Below are positions 50,430 through 63,660 of a stretch of 64,000 nt of DNA, piece after piece; position 1 is the stretch's first letter; the number at the start of each line of letters is the position of its first letter. A program made the translations under genes and the position numbers. Source of the stretch: Bugulina stolonifera (Eukaryota; Bryozoa; Gymnolaemata; Cheilostomatida; Bugulidae); the NCBI GenBank assembly GCA_935421135.1, contig OW285193.1:19320252-19384251 (forward strand), given 5' to 3'. The notes under the pieces are model-generated. The model was not told where the DNA came from and ran no database searches. It was given only the letters and a program-made list of their open reading frames with translations.

Positions 50430-50480
50430 AAAGTTGTCCTCTCCCGACTGGTTCACCAAAGTGGGAGAGGACAACTTCGA
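50430..50480. repeat. Hairpin element, copy C
   Basis: aaagttgtcctctccc ... gggagaggacaactt, same stem, about 16-base loop. Confidence 0.88.
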
Positions 50481-51123
50481 ATTTAACCAATAGTTTTGAG
50501 TGCTTCACCTTCTCAAGTAAGTACATCAATTAATAACCCATACCAAGCAACTAGATTGTATATTAAATTAATTTTTGGTGGTCCTGAATGAGAACGTTTA
50601 GGAAATATAAGTTGCATGTATATAATAATATCACCTGTTGTTACACGTGCTGGTGAAATGCACTCTTGTACTTGGGGATGGGGAGAATACAATACTACAG
50701 CTGCTAATGCTGTAATGCACCATATATTATAATATACTATATATTATATAGCTATATCCTGCCTATGTAAAAGTGGTTTCACTTCAGGATTAAAGCCCTG
50801 TACTTGTGTCCCGAGACCGAGTGTAGGTCCTCTGAGTCCAAGAACAAGAGTGCAGTTTCTAAATCAAATTTCACACCTGCGCAAGTCATGTATGTATGTA
50901 CATTTTACAAACATCCCAAATGGATTTTCATGAGGGGGGATACTAGGGAAGGATGAATGACACCTTCTAAACCTTCCTGAACTAATTACGTGGTTTTTGT
51001 TGTGATCATTAGTGAAAATTATCCTAATTTATGTCAATTTCATAACACAATGTATTAGAATTGGCAGAAAATTGCTTCCTGCTCCACATGAATTTAAAAT
51101 TTTGTGCTTGGTCAAGAAATTAT

Positions 51124-51190
51124 TATAATTTGAAGTTGTCCTCTCCCAATATAGTTCTGTGACAGAGAGAGAATAACTTGCGAATTATAA
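51124..51190. repeat. Hairpin element, copy D (right arm decayed)
   Basis: ttataatttgaagttgtcct ... gagagaataacttgcgaattataa. The right stem is diverged but the AT flanks still pair. Confidence 0.75.
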
Positions 51191-53079
51191 TAAATAAATA
51201 CGGTACACTGCGTGAATTACTATCATGTACATGTAGATATTTACAACTCCTAATACGGTTAATTACCAGTACCACGGTTAATTACCAGTACCACTGTACC
51301 GTTATGCTCTGATTGATAAAATTGGTTTTAACTTCAAAGCGTTGTTACACTATATGACTATCTTTAAAGCATTAATGTTCACCATACCATAGGATTCCCT
51401 AGTCTTAGATTGTGTAGTATGTAATAATATACATTGTATTGTAATATACATTGTATTGTAATATACATTGTATTGCATTTTATTTCAATGTTTTTGTTTA
51501 CCAGCTATAGAATTGTCTGCTCTTGCATATCTATTGCACAACTGGCTATCACCAATACTGGCTATTTAGTATACATAAAGCCCACCTGGCTATGTATTGT
51601 ATGATCAACAAGCCAACTGAGCTGCATTGTATGCAGTAATGGTGGACCACCCAGCATGTTGTTGAAGAGGAAGATCCTTTATTGTCAGACATTACAGGAA
51701 TTTAATTGCTGCAAATTGATAGTAAGTCACTCACTAGCTTTACAAAGTTTCACTAATTAATGACTAGGGAACTTTACATGGTTGGCAATTTCCTTCTTCT
51801 ACAGTGGTGTCATTATCATTCAATAATATACAATGTAAGTATCACATGTATGTACTAATTGTATATTAATAACTATTGCTGTAGTGCTACAAATTACAAT
51901 ATACAAATAATGTACATGTATAGTGTACACTACACTATCCTGTTATTGTACTATAATATAATTACCTGTATTTTAATATGCTGAACTGTATATTTTTATA
52001 ACATAATATACATTTAATACTATAAATTTGCCGCAGACTTCTGGTATATCGTTGTCTGGCCAGTGAGAACTGCATAAACTACATGATTGTATAGTGTATT
52101 TTCTAGTCATGTAGGTAAAATTGTGTACAACAAAAGTAAATGGTTATATTTACCTGTTACACCTTTCTAGACTCCGATGAAGTGACTCCCAGCTGAGGGG
52201 GCTGTTGACAATGATCAGTTCAATGAGAGTATTACCTCCATGGAGTCGTTATCAGTAACTGTGAGGAAGTGTTTAGTTGTGATTGTCTGACATCTAGATC
52301 TGGGGAGGCTGAAGGAGTGGCAAAGAGACAATGGTAAGAGTTACCGTGGATACCAATACACAAATGTACAGGGTTCATGAACCAGTTAGACTACCAAGAA
52401 ACTTGAATCTACAACCAAACCTAAAGTGAAACTGGCTGAAATTTTAACCAACATTTATTGACTTAAAATTAATTTATGTTTAGAAATTCTGTGACTAATC
52501 AATTACTGAATTGAAACACAACCATGGATTAGTAATAAATGCACAAAAAAGTTTTGTTCTGGTAAATATGTGTTATATGGCACATAACCTTGACTGTAAG
52601 ATTCAGTAAGATGGGAAAGAGTCTCATTATATCTACATGAAACCCATTAGTTGAAGTTGATATTTGTTGACTGCAGAATTCACATTCACATGTATATGAC
52701 TTTCTGATATGGTATTGAATGAGTATTCTGTAGACTTTATTTCCAAGGTTTAATTGTAGTTCTTGGAGAGTAATTATTTATAATGTAGTGCAAGGTTCAC
52801 AGTCTATCACTATGGTAACCATGTAAATGCTATGTTGTAGATTTCAATTAAGAGGAAGAGTACCAAGATAGTCGTACAAGCAGCTCAGCTACAGCAGACG
52901 AAGACATATAGATGAGAACAAATAGACAGATAATATCACATTATTCTGTTTTATTGTTTTATTATAATATCTGTTTAAAAATAAAAAAAATAATAAATCA
53001 CAAACATTTCAAATAAAGTTTATCTTTGCATATAATATAACAAAATTAAACTATTTTACTAAGAGCTGCATTGATAACA

Positions 53080-56000
53080 CAACCCTAGTATGTCTGTACT
53101 AAGGTGGAAGAGTATAGGGAATTAGCAGCACATTGAAGCTAACCCTGTGTTCAATACACCATCACGAAGCTAAGAGTTGGTAGGCTTATAGCTACTGGCA
53201 GCAGTTATCCAAGTTGGGGAGTACTCTCCACTCCCTTTAGTGGTGAACATGACATAACAAAACCTCTTAAGGCTATGATATCTTCTCAAACTGTAGTTCC
53301 TTCACAAACCATGCCGGAATAATGACATATTGTTGTGAAATGATTATTTGGCACAATAACTTTGAGCAGTGGAATATTTTTACCTACAAGTGGGTGGAGC
53401 CTGTTATTGGTAATCAATCACAGGTTTGTGGAGCCTGTAGTTGTCCTGTACAGATATAATTGGTAGTAATTCCACATGGAGTAGAATGAATTTGCACCCA
53501 ACTATTTTAAACATACAACTGGGTAATTATAGATCATATACAAACAGAAAGTAGGCTCACTATACAAGGTGAATGATAAGCACATTTATTCAATATTGTT
53601 ACATGTCAGAGTAGGAGTTATCTTCTCATTACAATATATCTACATAAGGTGTAATTACCCATGTGGTTATGAGCATACTATATCCAATAGTTACATGTTT
53701 AGTTGCTACATTTTATATAACTCTTATAATTATCCTGATAGAATTTGAACATTGGTATTTCTAGAGCATATTTTATGGTCCTGCCCTTTCATAGACAAAA
53801 ACTATCAATTTTAATCACTAATAAATTATATTTCAAGTGCATAATTGCAAGTAAACAAAAATATATATACCTGGAAGTTTGAATAAGCATAATTTTTCAG
53901 GGACCTCAAGAAGAGAAATCTTATCGATGATTTGTTGAAATGTCATTTTCTCATCAATGTCATGGGGCAGTTCAAAAGTATGGCAGATTTACAATCTTGC
54001 ATAAACATAAATAATTCCAACTTCAATTAGAACTAATTGTAGTTGTGTTATGATTACTACAGCTTTCAGCTTTTCAAATTTAATGAATATCTAGACAAAG
54101 TTGCATGATTAGGAATGATAGGTCTACTACTGATTTTGCATCCCAATATTGATTGAAACCTTTTTAAAGTATTGTGAAACCTGGAAAAACAAGGAGATTT
54201 TAAAGTGCCTCAAAATGTAGAAGCTTCACAATAAAAGCTGGAGACTTGACACTGAGAAGTACATGTATGTCCATATAGTGTGGATGAAACTGTGTTACGA
54301 ACATGAGATCCACAAATTTAATTTTTCTTTGCAGTAAGTAGAATGTCCAACGAAAAGAAACTAACGGCTGAATAGAGTGTTTTGACTAGATGCAAGCAAG
54401 CTGTATATAATGAGATGATGCATTCCTGTGTGCTGCATAGGTAACGAATAATATCCACAAAACGTCTGAGATAAAAGATGGCAGAAATACGACACATTGG
54501 AGCTAGCAAAAGGAAATATAGAGAAGGGTGAATTAATGGTCTTGGAGTAGCAACTTGGAGCTCAGTAATAATATAGGAATGCTACGTGTCATTGGATGGC
54601 CCTACACATGTACATGCAAATGGTTGAGTATCACATTATGTTATATAATTATTGTATCCTCAGTCCAGACAAATATAATTTTGATGTCATACAAGAGTTG
54701 AGAAGGGAAGACAGTGTTCATTGCTGTAAGATGCAAGAATCAAGAGTTACTAAATACATGACAGGAAACATCTATATGTTGAGATTGAAGTTTGGGGCAA
54801 GAATGAGCAACTTTCAAAATGAAGAGAAGACAACTCTCATTTTTAAAGTTTAGCAAAGTATGTGCTACATTATAACATATACAAAGTTTTTTATCACATA
54901 TTTATTAGGAATGACCCCAGACTCAATAACTACACGAGGAGACCTAGTGTAATGTACTAGAGAGTGTGATATAAACTATACACAGTGGTAATATATCCCT
55001 TTACTGAATATAGTCAGTGAGTGATTAGAATTGTCTAGGCAGGCTGTATGTCAGGACTATAGACTATGGAACAGGATACTGCAGGTAAAATAACTACTAC
55101 ACCAGAGTGTGACAATAACAGGAGTGTGGAGCATGCTGGTGTGAATGGCCCTACACATGAATAGTGTTGAGTATCATATCACTTCACATATTATACTATT
55201 GTATCTTCTATCTATATAAATGCAATCTCCATGTTATACCTAATACATGTATTGAGACATGAAGCATTCGCCCCAAGCACCATTTAGAATTAAAGACAGT
55301 AGGCTAACAATCACAGGAAGGGTGGGTGGGTGAAGAGCCAATATACTAGAGAGTACGATATAAACTATACACAGTGGTAATGTATCCCTTTACTGAGTAT
55401 AGTCAGTGAGTGACTAGAATTGTCTGGGAGGGCTGGATGTAAGGACTATAGACTATGGAACAGAATGCTGCAGGTAGAATATATACCACACCAGAGTGAT
55501 AGAGATGATATTATAGGAGTAAAGAGCAAAAGTCATAATTTCATATCAAGGAACCAATCAATGATAGCATAGATCTTTGTCACAAATGACAGTTGGGATG
55601 TGGATGTATAGCAGCAGATTGATGGCTCAGAAGAGTTCACAACTCATGAAATTCTAAGAGAAGACAATTTCAACGATGATGTCAAACAGCTGATAAAATT
55701 GTCAAAGCTTTTTTTTTATAATCAAATACTATTATTCATTGGGGAATAGATAATTTTAGTCTTTGAAATGATTGTATCATGAAACATGTTTCAATTCTAT
55801 CAGGATAATTATAAGAGTTCTATTTAGAATGTAACAACTTAGCAGGTAAATATTGGATATAATATGCTCATAACTACATGGATGATTACACTTTATGTAG
55901 ATATATTGCAATGAGAAGATAACTCTTACTCTAACTTGTAGCAACATTGAATAGATGTACTTATCATTCATTGCATACAGTCAGCCTATTTATCTATAAT

Positions 56001-56500
56001 CTGTATATTCTCCATATCACCCAAGTATATGGTTTCTTATAGTCGAGTAGCAAGTCGTCTAACTCCATATGGGATTACTTACAGATATATCCATGAAGGA
56101 CAACTACATACTACAACACTCAAACTGTGAGACTACTGCCTACAGGCGCCGCCCACTTTTGTGTAGGTAAATAATATTCTTTGCTGCAGCCAAAGATTAT
56201 CGTGATTGTAAATCATTTCACAAAACATACGTCAATTATCTGGTATAGTTCATGTAGGGACTACGTGTTATTGAGACAATTCCATAGCCCTAAGAAGTTG
56301 AAGTTACATCATGTTCACCTACCTGTGGGAAGAGAGTACTCCCCTACTTGGATAGCTGCTGCCAGTAGTTCCCAAGTCTACAAACTCTTAGCGTCATGGT
56401 GGTGCATTGAACACAGGGTTAGCTTCAATGTGCTGTCAGCCCCCACTCTTCCACCATTCATAGGACTGGATATAACTACTCGTACTTGTAGGGTTGTGTT
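53080..56500. repeat. Inverted duplication pair
   Basis: 53085-53240 and 56325-56470 are related in inverse orientation. One has ctactggcagcagttatccaa, the other ttggatagctgctgccagtag, and both share the gaagctaaccctgtgttcaa block. Confidence 0.75.
54590..55510. repeat. Diverged direct duplication
   Basis: Segments at ~54595-55120 and ~55143-55500 share tggccctacacatg and a longer block (actagagagt.. gatataaactatacacagtgg ... ctatggaacag). They look like an older tandem duplication. No open frame is conserved. Confidence 0.75.
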
Positions 56501-56618
56501 AACAGATGCAGCAGTCAATGAAAAAGGAACAGTCTTCCCATAATCCTTTCAGTGGAAACAAAGTGTCATGTAAAATCCCTATTTCAATTTAAAATTCATC
56601 AATATTGTGTTGTTCTCT

Positions 56619-59600
56619 TCATAACACGTCAATAACTGCCAAGTTAACTGTAGACTTGCATAGTTTGATGTCTAGTTTAGACTTCTCTGGATCCATCTTG
56701 TTGGCAATAATAGCCTGTGATCTAAAGAAGAACATTACCAAACTTACATGATTGATCAGCAGAGAAGCTAAAAACCAAGATTGTCTTTAGCAATGACTTT
56801 TTTATGATTACATACATGTATATTCGTATGTATATTCGTCATTAATTAGAAGTTGTCACCTCTATTGCATGTTACAATTAAAGTGTAGAGGGCTGACTAC
56901 TTTATGATCTGTTACACCCTATAATTATCTTTACTTCCCAGTTTCTGGTGTGTAGTGTTAGTGCTATTATGCATTGTATAATTATGGAATTTATTAACTA
57001 GGTCAGGAATTGGAGATTTTGTGATTTCCTTGCTAAATATAACTGGAGTTTTATGTTAGCACAATATCATCTAAAGGCCATGCTGTCCCCAAAGAGGTGT
57101 GATTTGTCAAGCAGTAGTAACCACAATCACAGAGGTAGAACCTTACTATAGAGCTCACTGTAACTGACTCCACAACTAGATACAGGAGTCATATAACATC
57201 CCTTAGTAATCAAGTACTGTGACAGAACTGAACAAGTGTAACACAGTCACTGAGTGATACAGACATCAGTTCTAACCTGGTCTGCAGATGGTAGGTAAAG
57301 ACACCCCACACAGCCTAGCAACCAGAGGGGTAACCTGTGTTTCAGGGAAAAGATTGATTTAGCTGGGATCCTATAGAGACCCTAAACAAGCAGAATAGAC
57401 TCACCTCACCATGTACATGTAGTCAAGTCATGAAGATAGGCTGGATGACTTGGGAACACGGGCTAAGAGATTACATGTAGTTGTAATATGCGTCAGTATA
57501 TGTATATAAGCAGCATCTCTCCATCCTTAGTACCACTGTGTCTGCATAGCTTCTACAGATTCTACAAATATTATAGTGATAAATTGAGAACCATAAATGA
57601 AATGTTACCAAGGATTAGTAATGAATATCACAGAAATTAAATCGTAACTAACCATTTAAATAGAAATATTTAAATGGTGTCTATGATGCATTTCAACAGT
57701 GGTAGAGTAAACAAATCTGTAATTTGTAATAATAAATACATACCTGGTGTAGGTGAGTATGCAGCTTCACATGAGTAGATTCTAAGAGAAAACTGTTACA
57801 TTCCATGAGATATCTTTTGTGACGCCAGTTCTTTTCTTCTTTGTTTAAATTTGTATCTACTCAATCTACATGTATATCACATGGAAATGTATAATAAATA
57901 TAATATTATATAATAAAGATAGGATTAAAGTTGTCCACCCATTGAAGTTCAAGAGTTGATATCTCCTGTTTTACTTGCACCATACAGTGACTACACAGGG
58001 ATGAGCAAGATATTCTGTTAGTGTTGTGTGCATATTACTACTGAGCATTACCTTATAGTATACTTCCATCAGTCTCATCATCTCAAATAGAAAGAATAGT
58101 TGATGCCATCCAGACTACGCTCAAAGTTAATATTCCTAAGGCTGAGATCTACCATATATCAACCACTTGTAGCTCATAGTTCAACAGTAGCCATCTTCCT
58201 GTCCCACTGACTGAGTTCCAAGTATAGTCGTCAAAGACAGAGCTCTCAGCATTTTGTCAGGCATAGGGTTTCCAGATCTGACTGCAAAGTACAATAGATT
58301 GACAAGTCTGAGTACAACGAGTTGACAAGTCTGAGTACAACGAGTTGACAAGTCTGAGTACAACGGATTGACAAGTCTGAGTACAACAGGTTGACGAGTC
58401 TGAGTGCAAAGTACTACAGTATTAGCCTAAAGGCTTGGGTACAGGAGAGGCCGTTAGTTTTGGCGGAGCAACTTCCCTGTTCGTTGGCACGGCTCCATAG
58501 GCAATGCGTAGTACCAGTCAACTAGGTGGCCTTGAGTAATATCCAGCCAATCACCAAAGCTTATTTTAAATAAATTATATAATTGGAGTCGTTGTATCTA
58601 ATATTAATCAATCACAACAAAGCTTCGTGATGCTGTAGCCTGAGAAGACCAACATTTTAGTCTGTGCATAGCCGAACAAACGGCACGCCGATTTGCTCTA
58701 GAACAAGGCTTCGAAGGCCGAAAAAGAACAATCAACCTTTCGTGTAGCCAAGCCTTTAATGAATAAGGAGTTTTCCTAAATATTTCCAACTTGTGAAATT
58801 TACTAGATTTCCAGTCAGACTTGAATTCCTTTAGATGTACTCTAATATAAAAAGTACAAACTAAATCTCACCTTCACAGAATGAAAATCTTGTGTATCGA
58901 TGGACCGGACTCAATCAGTTGTTGAAAGTGTATAGTAGTCTCCTAGCCTCTGCTTCATAAATAGTTGATTTGTCCAGAACCTCTAATGTGTTGAGCCCCT
59001 TAATTCAGCTCAGATAATATAAAGTTGTCTTCTCCTTTTCCTTCAACTAAAACAAGAAATTGTCCACTCTCTTTCTCTCTTCTATAATTTGAAGATATTA
59101 TTTCCCTTTGCCTTCTCTATTCTGCTATAATGCGAAGTTATCCTCTCTCTCTCCCTTTCCTTTAACCATCCTGTCCTTTTCTCTAATTTAATATAATATG
59201 TAGCGACATTCCCATGTCCACTCTACTTAACCGTTTACTATGGATTTGAATTCTCTCCTTCTTTCTACTATAATGGTTTCCTCTCCCTCTCTCTCTGGTA
59301 ATAATTTTGTAGTCAAGTCATGAAGATTGGCTGGATGACTTAGGAACACGGGCTAAGAGATTACATGTAGTTGTAATGTGCGTCAGTATATGTATATAAG
59401 CAGCATCACTCCACCCTTAGTACCACTGTGTCTGTATAACTTCTACAGATTCTACAAATATTATAGTGATAAATTGAGAACCATAAATGAAATGTTACAA
59501 AGGACTAGTACTGAATATCACAGAAATTAAATCGTAACTAACCATTTAAATAGAAATATTTAAATGGTGTCTATGATGCATCTCAACAGTGGTAGAGTAA

Positions 59601-61246
59601 TCAAATCTGTAATTTGTAATAATAAATACATACCTGGTGCTGGTGAGCAAGTGTGTAGCTTCCCATGAGTAGCTTCTAAGAGATAACTGTTACATTCCAT
59701 GAGATATCATTTGTAATGCCAGTTCTGTTCAGGTGCCTACATGTATATCACAAGGAAATGTATAATATATAATTATACAATGTACATGGATGCTATAATA
59801 AATATAAGATTAAAGCTCTTCATCCATGAAGTGCGAGAGTTGATAACTCCTATCCTATTTACAAAATATTGACTACACAAGAATGAGCAAGGTGTTCTGG
59901 TAGTGCTCTTTGTACAAATATTAGCATTAAATATTACCTTACAGTATAGTTTCATAACTCTAATTATTTCATCATCTCAAACAGAAAGAATAGTTGAAGC
60001 CATCAAGACTATGTTTTAAGTCACCAGTCCTCAGGCTGCTGTCTACAACTACATTGTATGAGTCATAGTTCAACAGTAGCCATCTTCCTCTCCCACTGAC
60101 TGAGTTCGAAGTATAGTAGTTAAGGACAGAGCTCTCAACTTTTTTGCAGAGATAGCCTTTACATGTCCGACTGCAAAGTACAACAGGTTGACAAGTCTGG
60201 GCACTACAGGTTGACAAGTCTGAGCAATACAGGTTGATAAGTCTCTCTGTATGAAGTACAACAGGTTGACAAGTCTGAGTGCGTAGTACAACAGGTTGAC
60301 AAGTCTGGGTGTGTAGTATAACAGGTTGACAAGTCTGAGTGTGTAGTATAACAAGTTGACAAGTCTGAGTGCGTAGTAAAACAGGTTGACAAGTCTGAGT
60401 ATGAAGTACAACAGGTGGACAGGTCTGAGTACAAAGTACTACAGTATTTGCCTAAGTGAATAAGGAGTTTTCCTAAATATTTCCAATTTGTGAAATTTAC
60501 TAGAGTTCCAGTCAGACTTGAATTCCTTTAGATGTACTCTAATATAAAAAGTACAAACTAAATCTCACCTTCTCTGAATGTAAACCTTGTGTATCGATGG
60601 ATCGGACACAGTCAGTTATTGAAAGTGTATAGTAGTCTCTTAGACTCTGCTTCATAAATAGTTGAGTTGTCCAGAACCTCTATTGTGTTGAGCCCATTAA
60701 TTCTGGATCCCAGGTAATATAAAGTCGTCTTCTCTTTTTCTTTCAACTAAAATTGTCCACTCTCTTTCTCTCTTCTATAATTTGAAGGCATTATTCCCCT
60801 TTGCTTTCTCTATTCTGCTATAATGTGAAGTTATCCTCTCTCTCCCTTTCCTTCAACTATTCTGTGCTTTTCTCTAATTTAACATAATATGTAGCTACAT
60901 TCCCATGTTCACTCTACTTAACCGTTTACTATGGATTTGAATTCCCTCCTTCTTTTTACTATACTGTAGAGTCTTCCTCTCCCCTCTTTCTCTGGTAACA
61001 ACTTGCTATGAAAATGAAAACGGAGGACAATGTAGTAACTGAAATAGCAACTCCTGTGTGAATACTAATACTTTGACCACTGGTTATGCAAAGAATAGGT
61101 GAATTAGAATAAGTTCCTACAACTAGGAGGAACTTATAGTTGAGTATTTACCATCAGTCAGTACAATATTTACTACTTCCAGTCCATCTGACAGCTGTAT
61201 GTTATACCAGTCTTTGTCTTTCTTGTCTAACACTGCACTCCATTTC
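56619..61246 (-). CDS. Unrecognised minus-strand gene, two exons supported
   Basis: Exon 61246-61152 lies between a TTCACACAG acceptor and a GTAAAT donor and is open in one frame (31 residues, including LDKKDKDWYNIQLSDGLEVV). Its DWYNIQLSDGLEVVNIVL stretch faintly recalls the N-terminal OB-fold of replication protein A large subunit, but too little is visible to claim this. A likely terminal exon, 56721-56619, follows an acceptor CTTTAG and reads SQAIIANKMDPEKSKLDIK then 14 more residues to TGA. Phases (1 nt out, 2 nt needed in) require at least one more exon between. The intervening region holds a segmental duplication that may carry such exons; a duplicated frame ending SVG(Q/E)EDGYC-stop is conserved between the copies (58255-58180 and 60170-60070). 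Whether all these belong to one gene is not established. Confidence 0.4.
57417..61004. repeat. Tandem segmental duplication, ~1.7-1.9 kb unit
   Basis: Copy 1 (57417-59309) and copy 2 (59310-61004) both begin gtagtcaagtcatgaagat and both end in a pyrimidine-rich tract (ctctctggtaa). Most of the length difference is the MITE at 58431 in copy 1. Both contain a short array of ~23 bp (ttgacaagtctgagtacaa) at 58290-58410 and 60180-60430, expanded differently. A frame ending SVG(Q/E)EDGYC-stop on the minus strand is conserved between copies with mostly synonymous changes. Confidence 0.88.
58431..58755. mobile_element. 325-bp MITE, copy 1
   Basis: Terminal inverted repeats start AGGCTTGG(G/C)TACA; flanks are TAA and TTA. 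It is present in the first copy of a segmental duplication and absent from the second at ~60451, which gives a clean empty site. Confidence 0.85.
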
Positions 61247-61530
61247 CTGTGTGAAGAAATATCTTAATATTGCACAACATTTTCAGTTGGGTCCTAACAC
61301 AGCAATGTGAAGTAGAAGTTGTCTCCTCTTCTAACTCAAAAGCTGATAACTCCAGTTTTATCAGGCATAGCACAATAATGAGCATGTATACATGAGTATA
61401 CTGACAGGCCTGTGTGACTGTACGTCACAACACAATATTTACATGTACATGTAATTACAATCATGATCATACACTGTCTAAAATAACACACAGTCATCAG
61501 CATTCCTGATGCCCAGTTGGTATACTCTTA

Positions 61531-61855
61531 AGGCTCGGCTACACGAGAGGCCAATTGTTCTTTTTCGGCCTTCGGAGTCTCGTTCTAGAGCAAATCGGCT
61601 GCGTCGTTTGTTCGGCTATACAAAGACCAACATATTGGTCTTTTCGGCCCACGGCATCACAGACCACTGTGGTGATTGGTTAATATTAGAGACAACAACT
61701 CTAATTATGCAGTTTATTAAAGACCAGCATTTTTTATTGGCTGGATATTAATCAGGGCCACTTGTGGACTGGCACCACGTATTGCGTATAAAGCCATGCC
61801 AACAAACAACAGAGTTGATCCACAGAAGCGAACGGTCTCTCGTGGAGCTGAGCCT
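61531..61855. mobile_element. 325-bp MITE, copy 2 (opposite orientation)
   Basis: Same length as copy 1 and similar when reverse complemented (e.g. attgttctttttcggcctt). Termini AGGCTCGGCTACACGAGAGG / inverted AGGCTCAGCTCCACGAGAGA, flanked by TTA on both sides. Confidence 0.85.
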
Positions 61856-63660
61856 TTACATACCAACAGGTGTATCAGTTTGCGATATTTTGGTTTACTT
61901 TGATTAAAAAGAGAATATAAATTGAAAAAAATGCAGAAAATGTATTTATGACTGCTGTTTATATCAAGTCAGTAAAAAACCAACCATTATTACAATTATC
62001 AGAAGTGCATGACTGTATTGTTGAGTCTGGCTGGGTAGCTGAGGTGCAGCCGTACAACATACAGGCCACAGAACTAGGGAGATGGACTCTGAACTGGCTG
62101 ACCAGGCCAGAGGGGACTAAGGCTAGAGAGAGCAAGCAGGGCCAACTGACACATTGAAAACACACGATAAGGTAGTGGGATGATTTGGGCTGTCGGGTTT
62201 TAGTACTAGTAATACGACTGTACTTGGAAAGACCCATGGCCAGGGGAGAGTGCTTTATACCCTACTGGTAGCAGTAAGAGACTGTAGCAGTTCAGTTCAG
62301 TAAGTGGTTGGGACAATTGGTTTGTGGTGTCACCATTTTCTCTGCAAGCTCAGAAATTTTATCATGTTTATATATTTCGCTTGACATTATTTTTTGGATG
62401 AAAATCGGTACCAGTTTAAAATATTCTGGTGATTCAGACAATTGTAGTAGTTCTAGTGTATAAGCCTATATATTTGCATATAATTCGCTGTAGTTGCATA
62501 TATCTACTTTCTGCATGTTGTACAGTCTGTGTAATAAGCCGAGGGGACATAATGTTCTTTCACATTATGTATAGCCAGGGCTCTCAAGTTCTTGGATTTT
62601 CCCCCAGCAGTTCAGATTTTCAGTGCTTGCTAGGAGAGCTCGGGAGGTTCTCCATTATAAATAATCTGCTCGAATTTTTGGAGATTTTCTCACATTAGCT
62701 GTATTTTGAATTTAAATACTCTACAATCTCCAAATTAATCTTCAGCTTACTTCATAGGTTGTGAGTTGCTTAGGGATTCTTAGGAAAAAGTTACTAATTC
62801 TATTACTTCCCAAGGGCAAGGACTGAATTACATGTATATACTGGGATTATTAGGCTGTGAGAAATTATTTAGGCTAACTCCATAGAGCGATAGATATGAA
62901 CATGTAGGTGACCAACAGCTTTATTTATATATCTGACCAATTACTAATAGAGTAATACTGCTACACTGCAGTACATTGTACATCTGCTCGGATTTTTTGA
63001 CCAAGCAACTTGAGAGCCCTGGTATAGCCTAGTTGTTGCATTATTACGTATTTTGTATAATTTTTCTGCATCCAACCTAGAGGGGACGACCTTTTGTATT
63101 GTACCTTGGCTGCCTGCTTTTATGTCCTAGTCGTCCTGCCCGATATTCAGTCGTACCTTAATTATTGCTTTCCTAAGCATTGCTGTGTAAACCGACCACC
63201 CCTAGATCTTTATCAAACTAGCTGGAAGTGCTTTTAGTATAAAAGTTGAAAGCGTTATCTGTATTAGTCTATTCACTTATATTAATTGAATTCCCTTAGC
63301 CTACAGGAACTGACCGTGTTAGAGCAGCTAGAGTAAGGTAGAACCTATGTATACACGATAGAACACACAAGGAACACTTGGACCTATGGGTCGTCTTAAA
63401 AACTACAAGATGAATTAGTCAGTCTAACAGTCTGTATTCACTCTGTGCATTTAATTGAAAGCCGATAGACCACTCGCGGTTCCTCCCTTATACCAATAAA
63501 GCGGAACTCATAACGTACCAGCAAAAATAAAATATCATGAGAAAAAACTAAAAATAGTAACACTATTCTATAGGCCTACTAATACACTATTAATAGAATA
63601 GTAGGCTAATAATTATGATGATTATATTTTAAAATCAATATAAACACCTTTATCATCCAG
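61856..63660. other. Intergenic, nothing firmly recognised
   Basis: A 70-codon open stretch at 61948-62157 has no recognisable motif. A pair of related segments in inverse orientation (ccagggctctcaagttcttgg ~62577; agcaacttgagagccctgg ~63003) suggests a ~440-bp element with terminal inverted repeats. Confidence 0.5.
62577..63022. mobile_element. Candidate ~445-bp element with terminal inverted repeats
   Basis: Left end ccagggctctcaagttctt and right end aagcaacttgagagccctgg are inverted relatives; flanks tatag(c) on both sides (gtatagc / ggtatagcc) could be a target duplication. No coding frame. Confidence 0.6.

Larger units (their letters stand above)
49441..56618. other. Gene-poor intergenic region
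   Basis: No supported protein-coding exon. It holds hairpin copies C and D and old duplications. A possible spliced noncoding transcript is hinted at by acceptor/donor-bounded segments near 52172-52331 and 52840-52920 that have stops in all frames or only a short frame, followed by AT-rich polyadenylation-like sequence at ~52980. Confidence 0.5.

Noticed and set aside
59972..60217. Frame with SVSGRGRWLLLNY reminiscent of beta/gamma-crystallin
   Set aside because: Between the two duplicate copies this frame has mostly replacement changes, and copy 1 meets stops, while the overlapping frame shows mostly synonymous changes.
61948..62157. 70-codon open stretch on the plus strand
   Set aside because: No motif, no splice context, no neighbour support.
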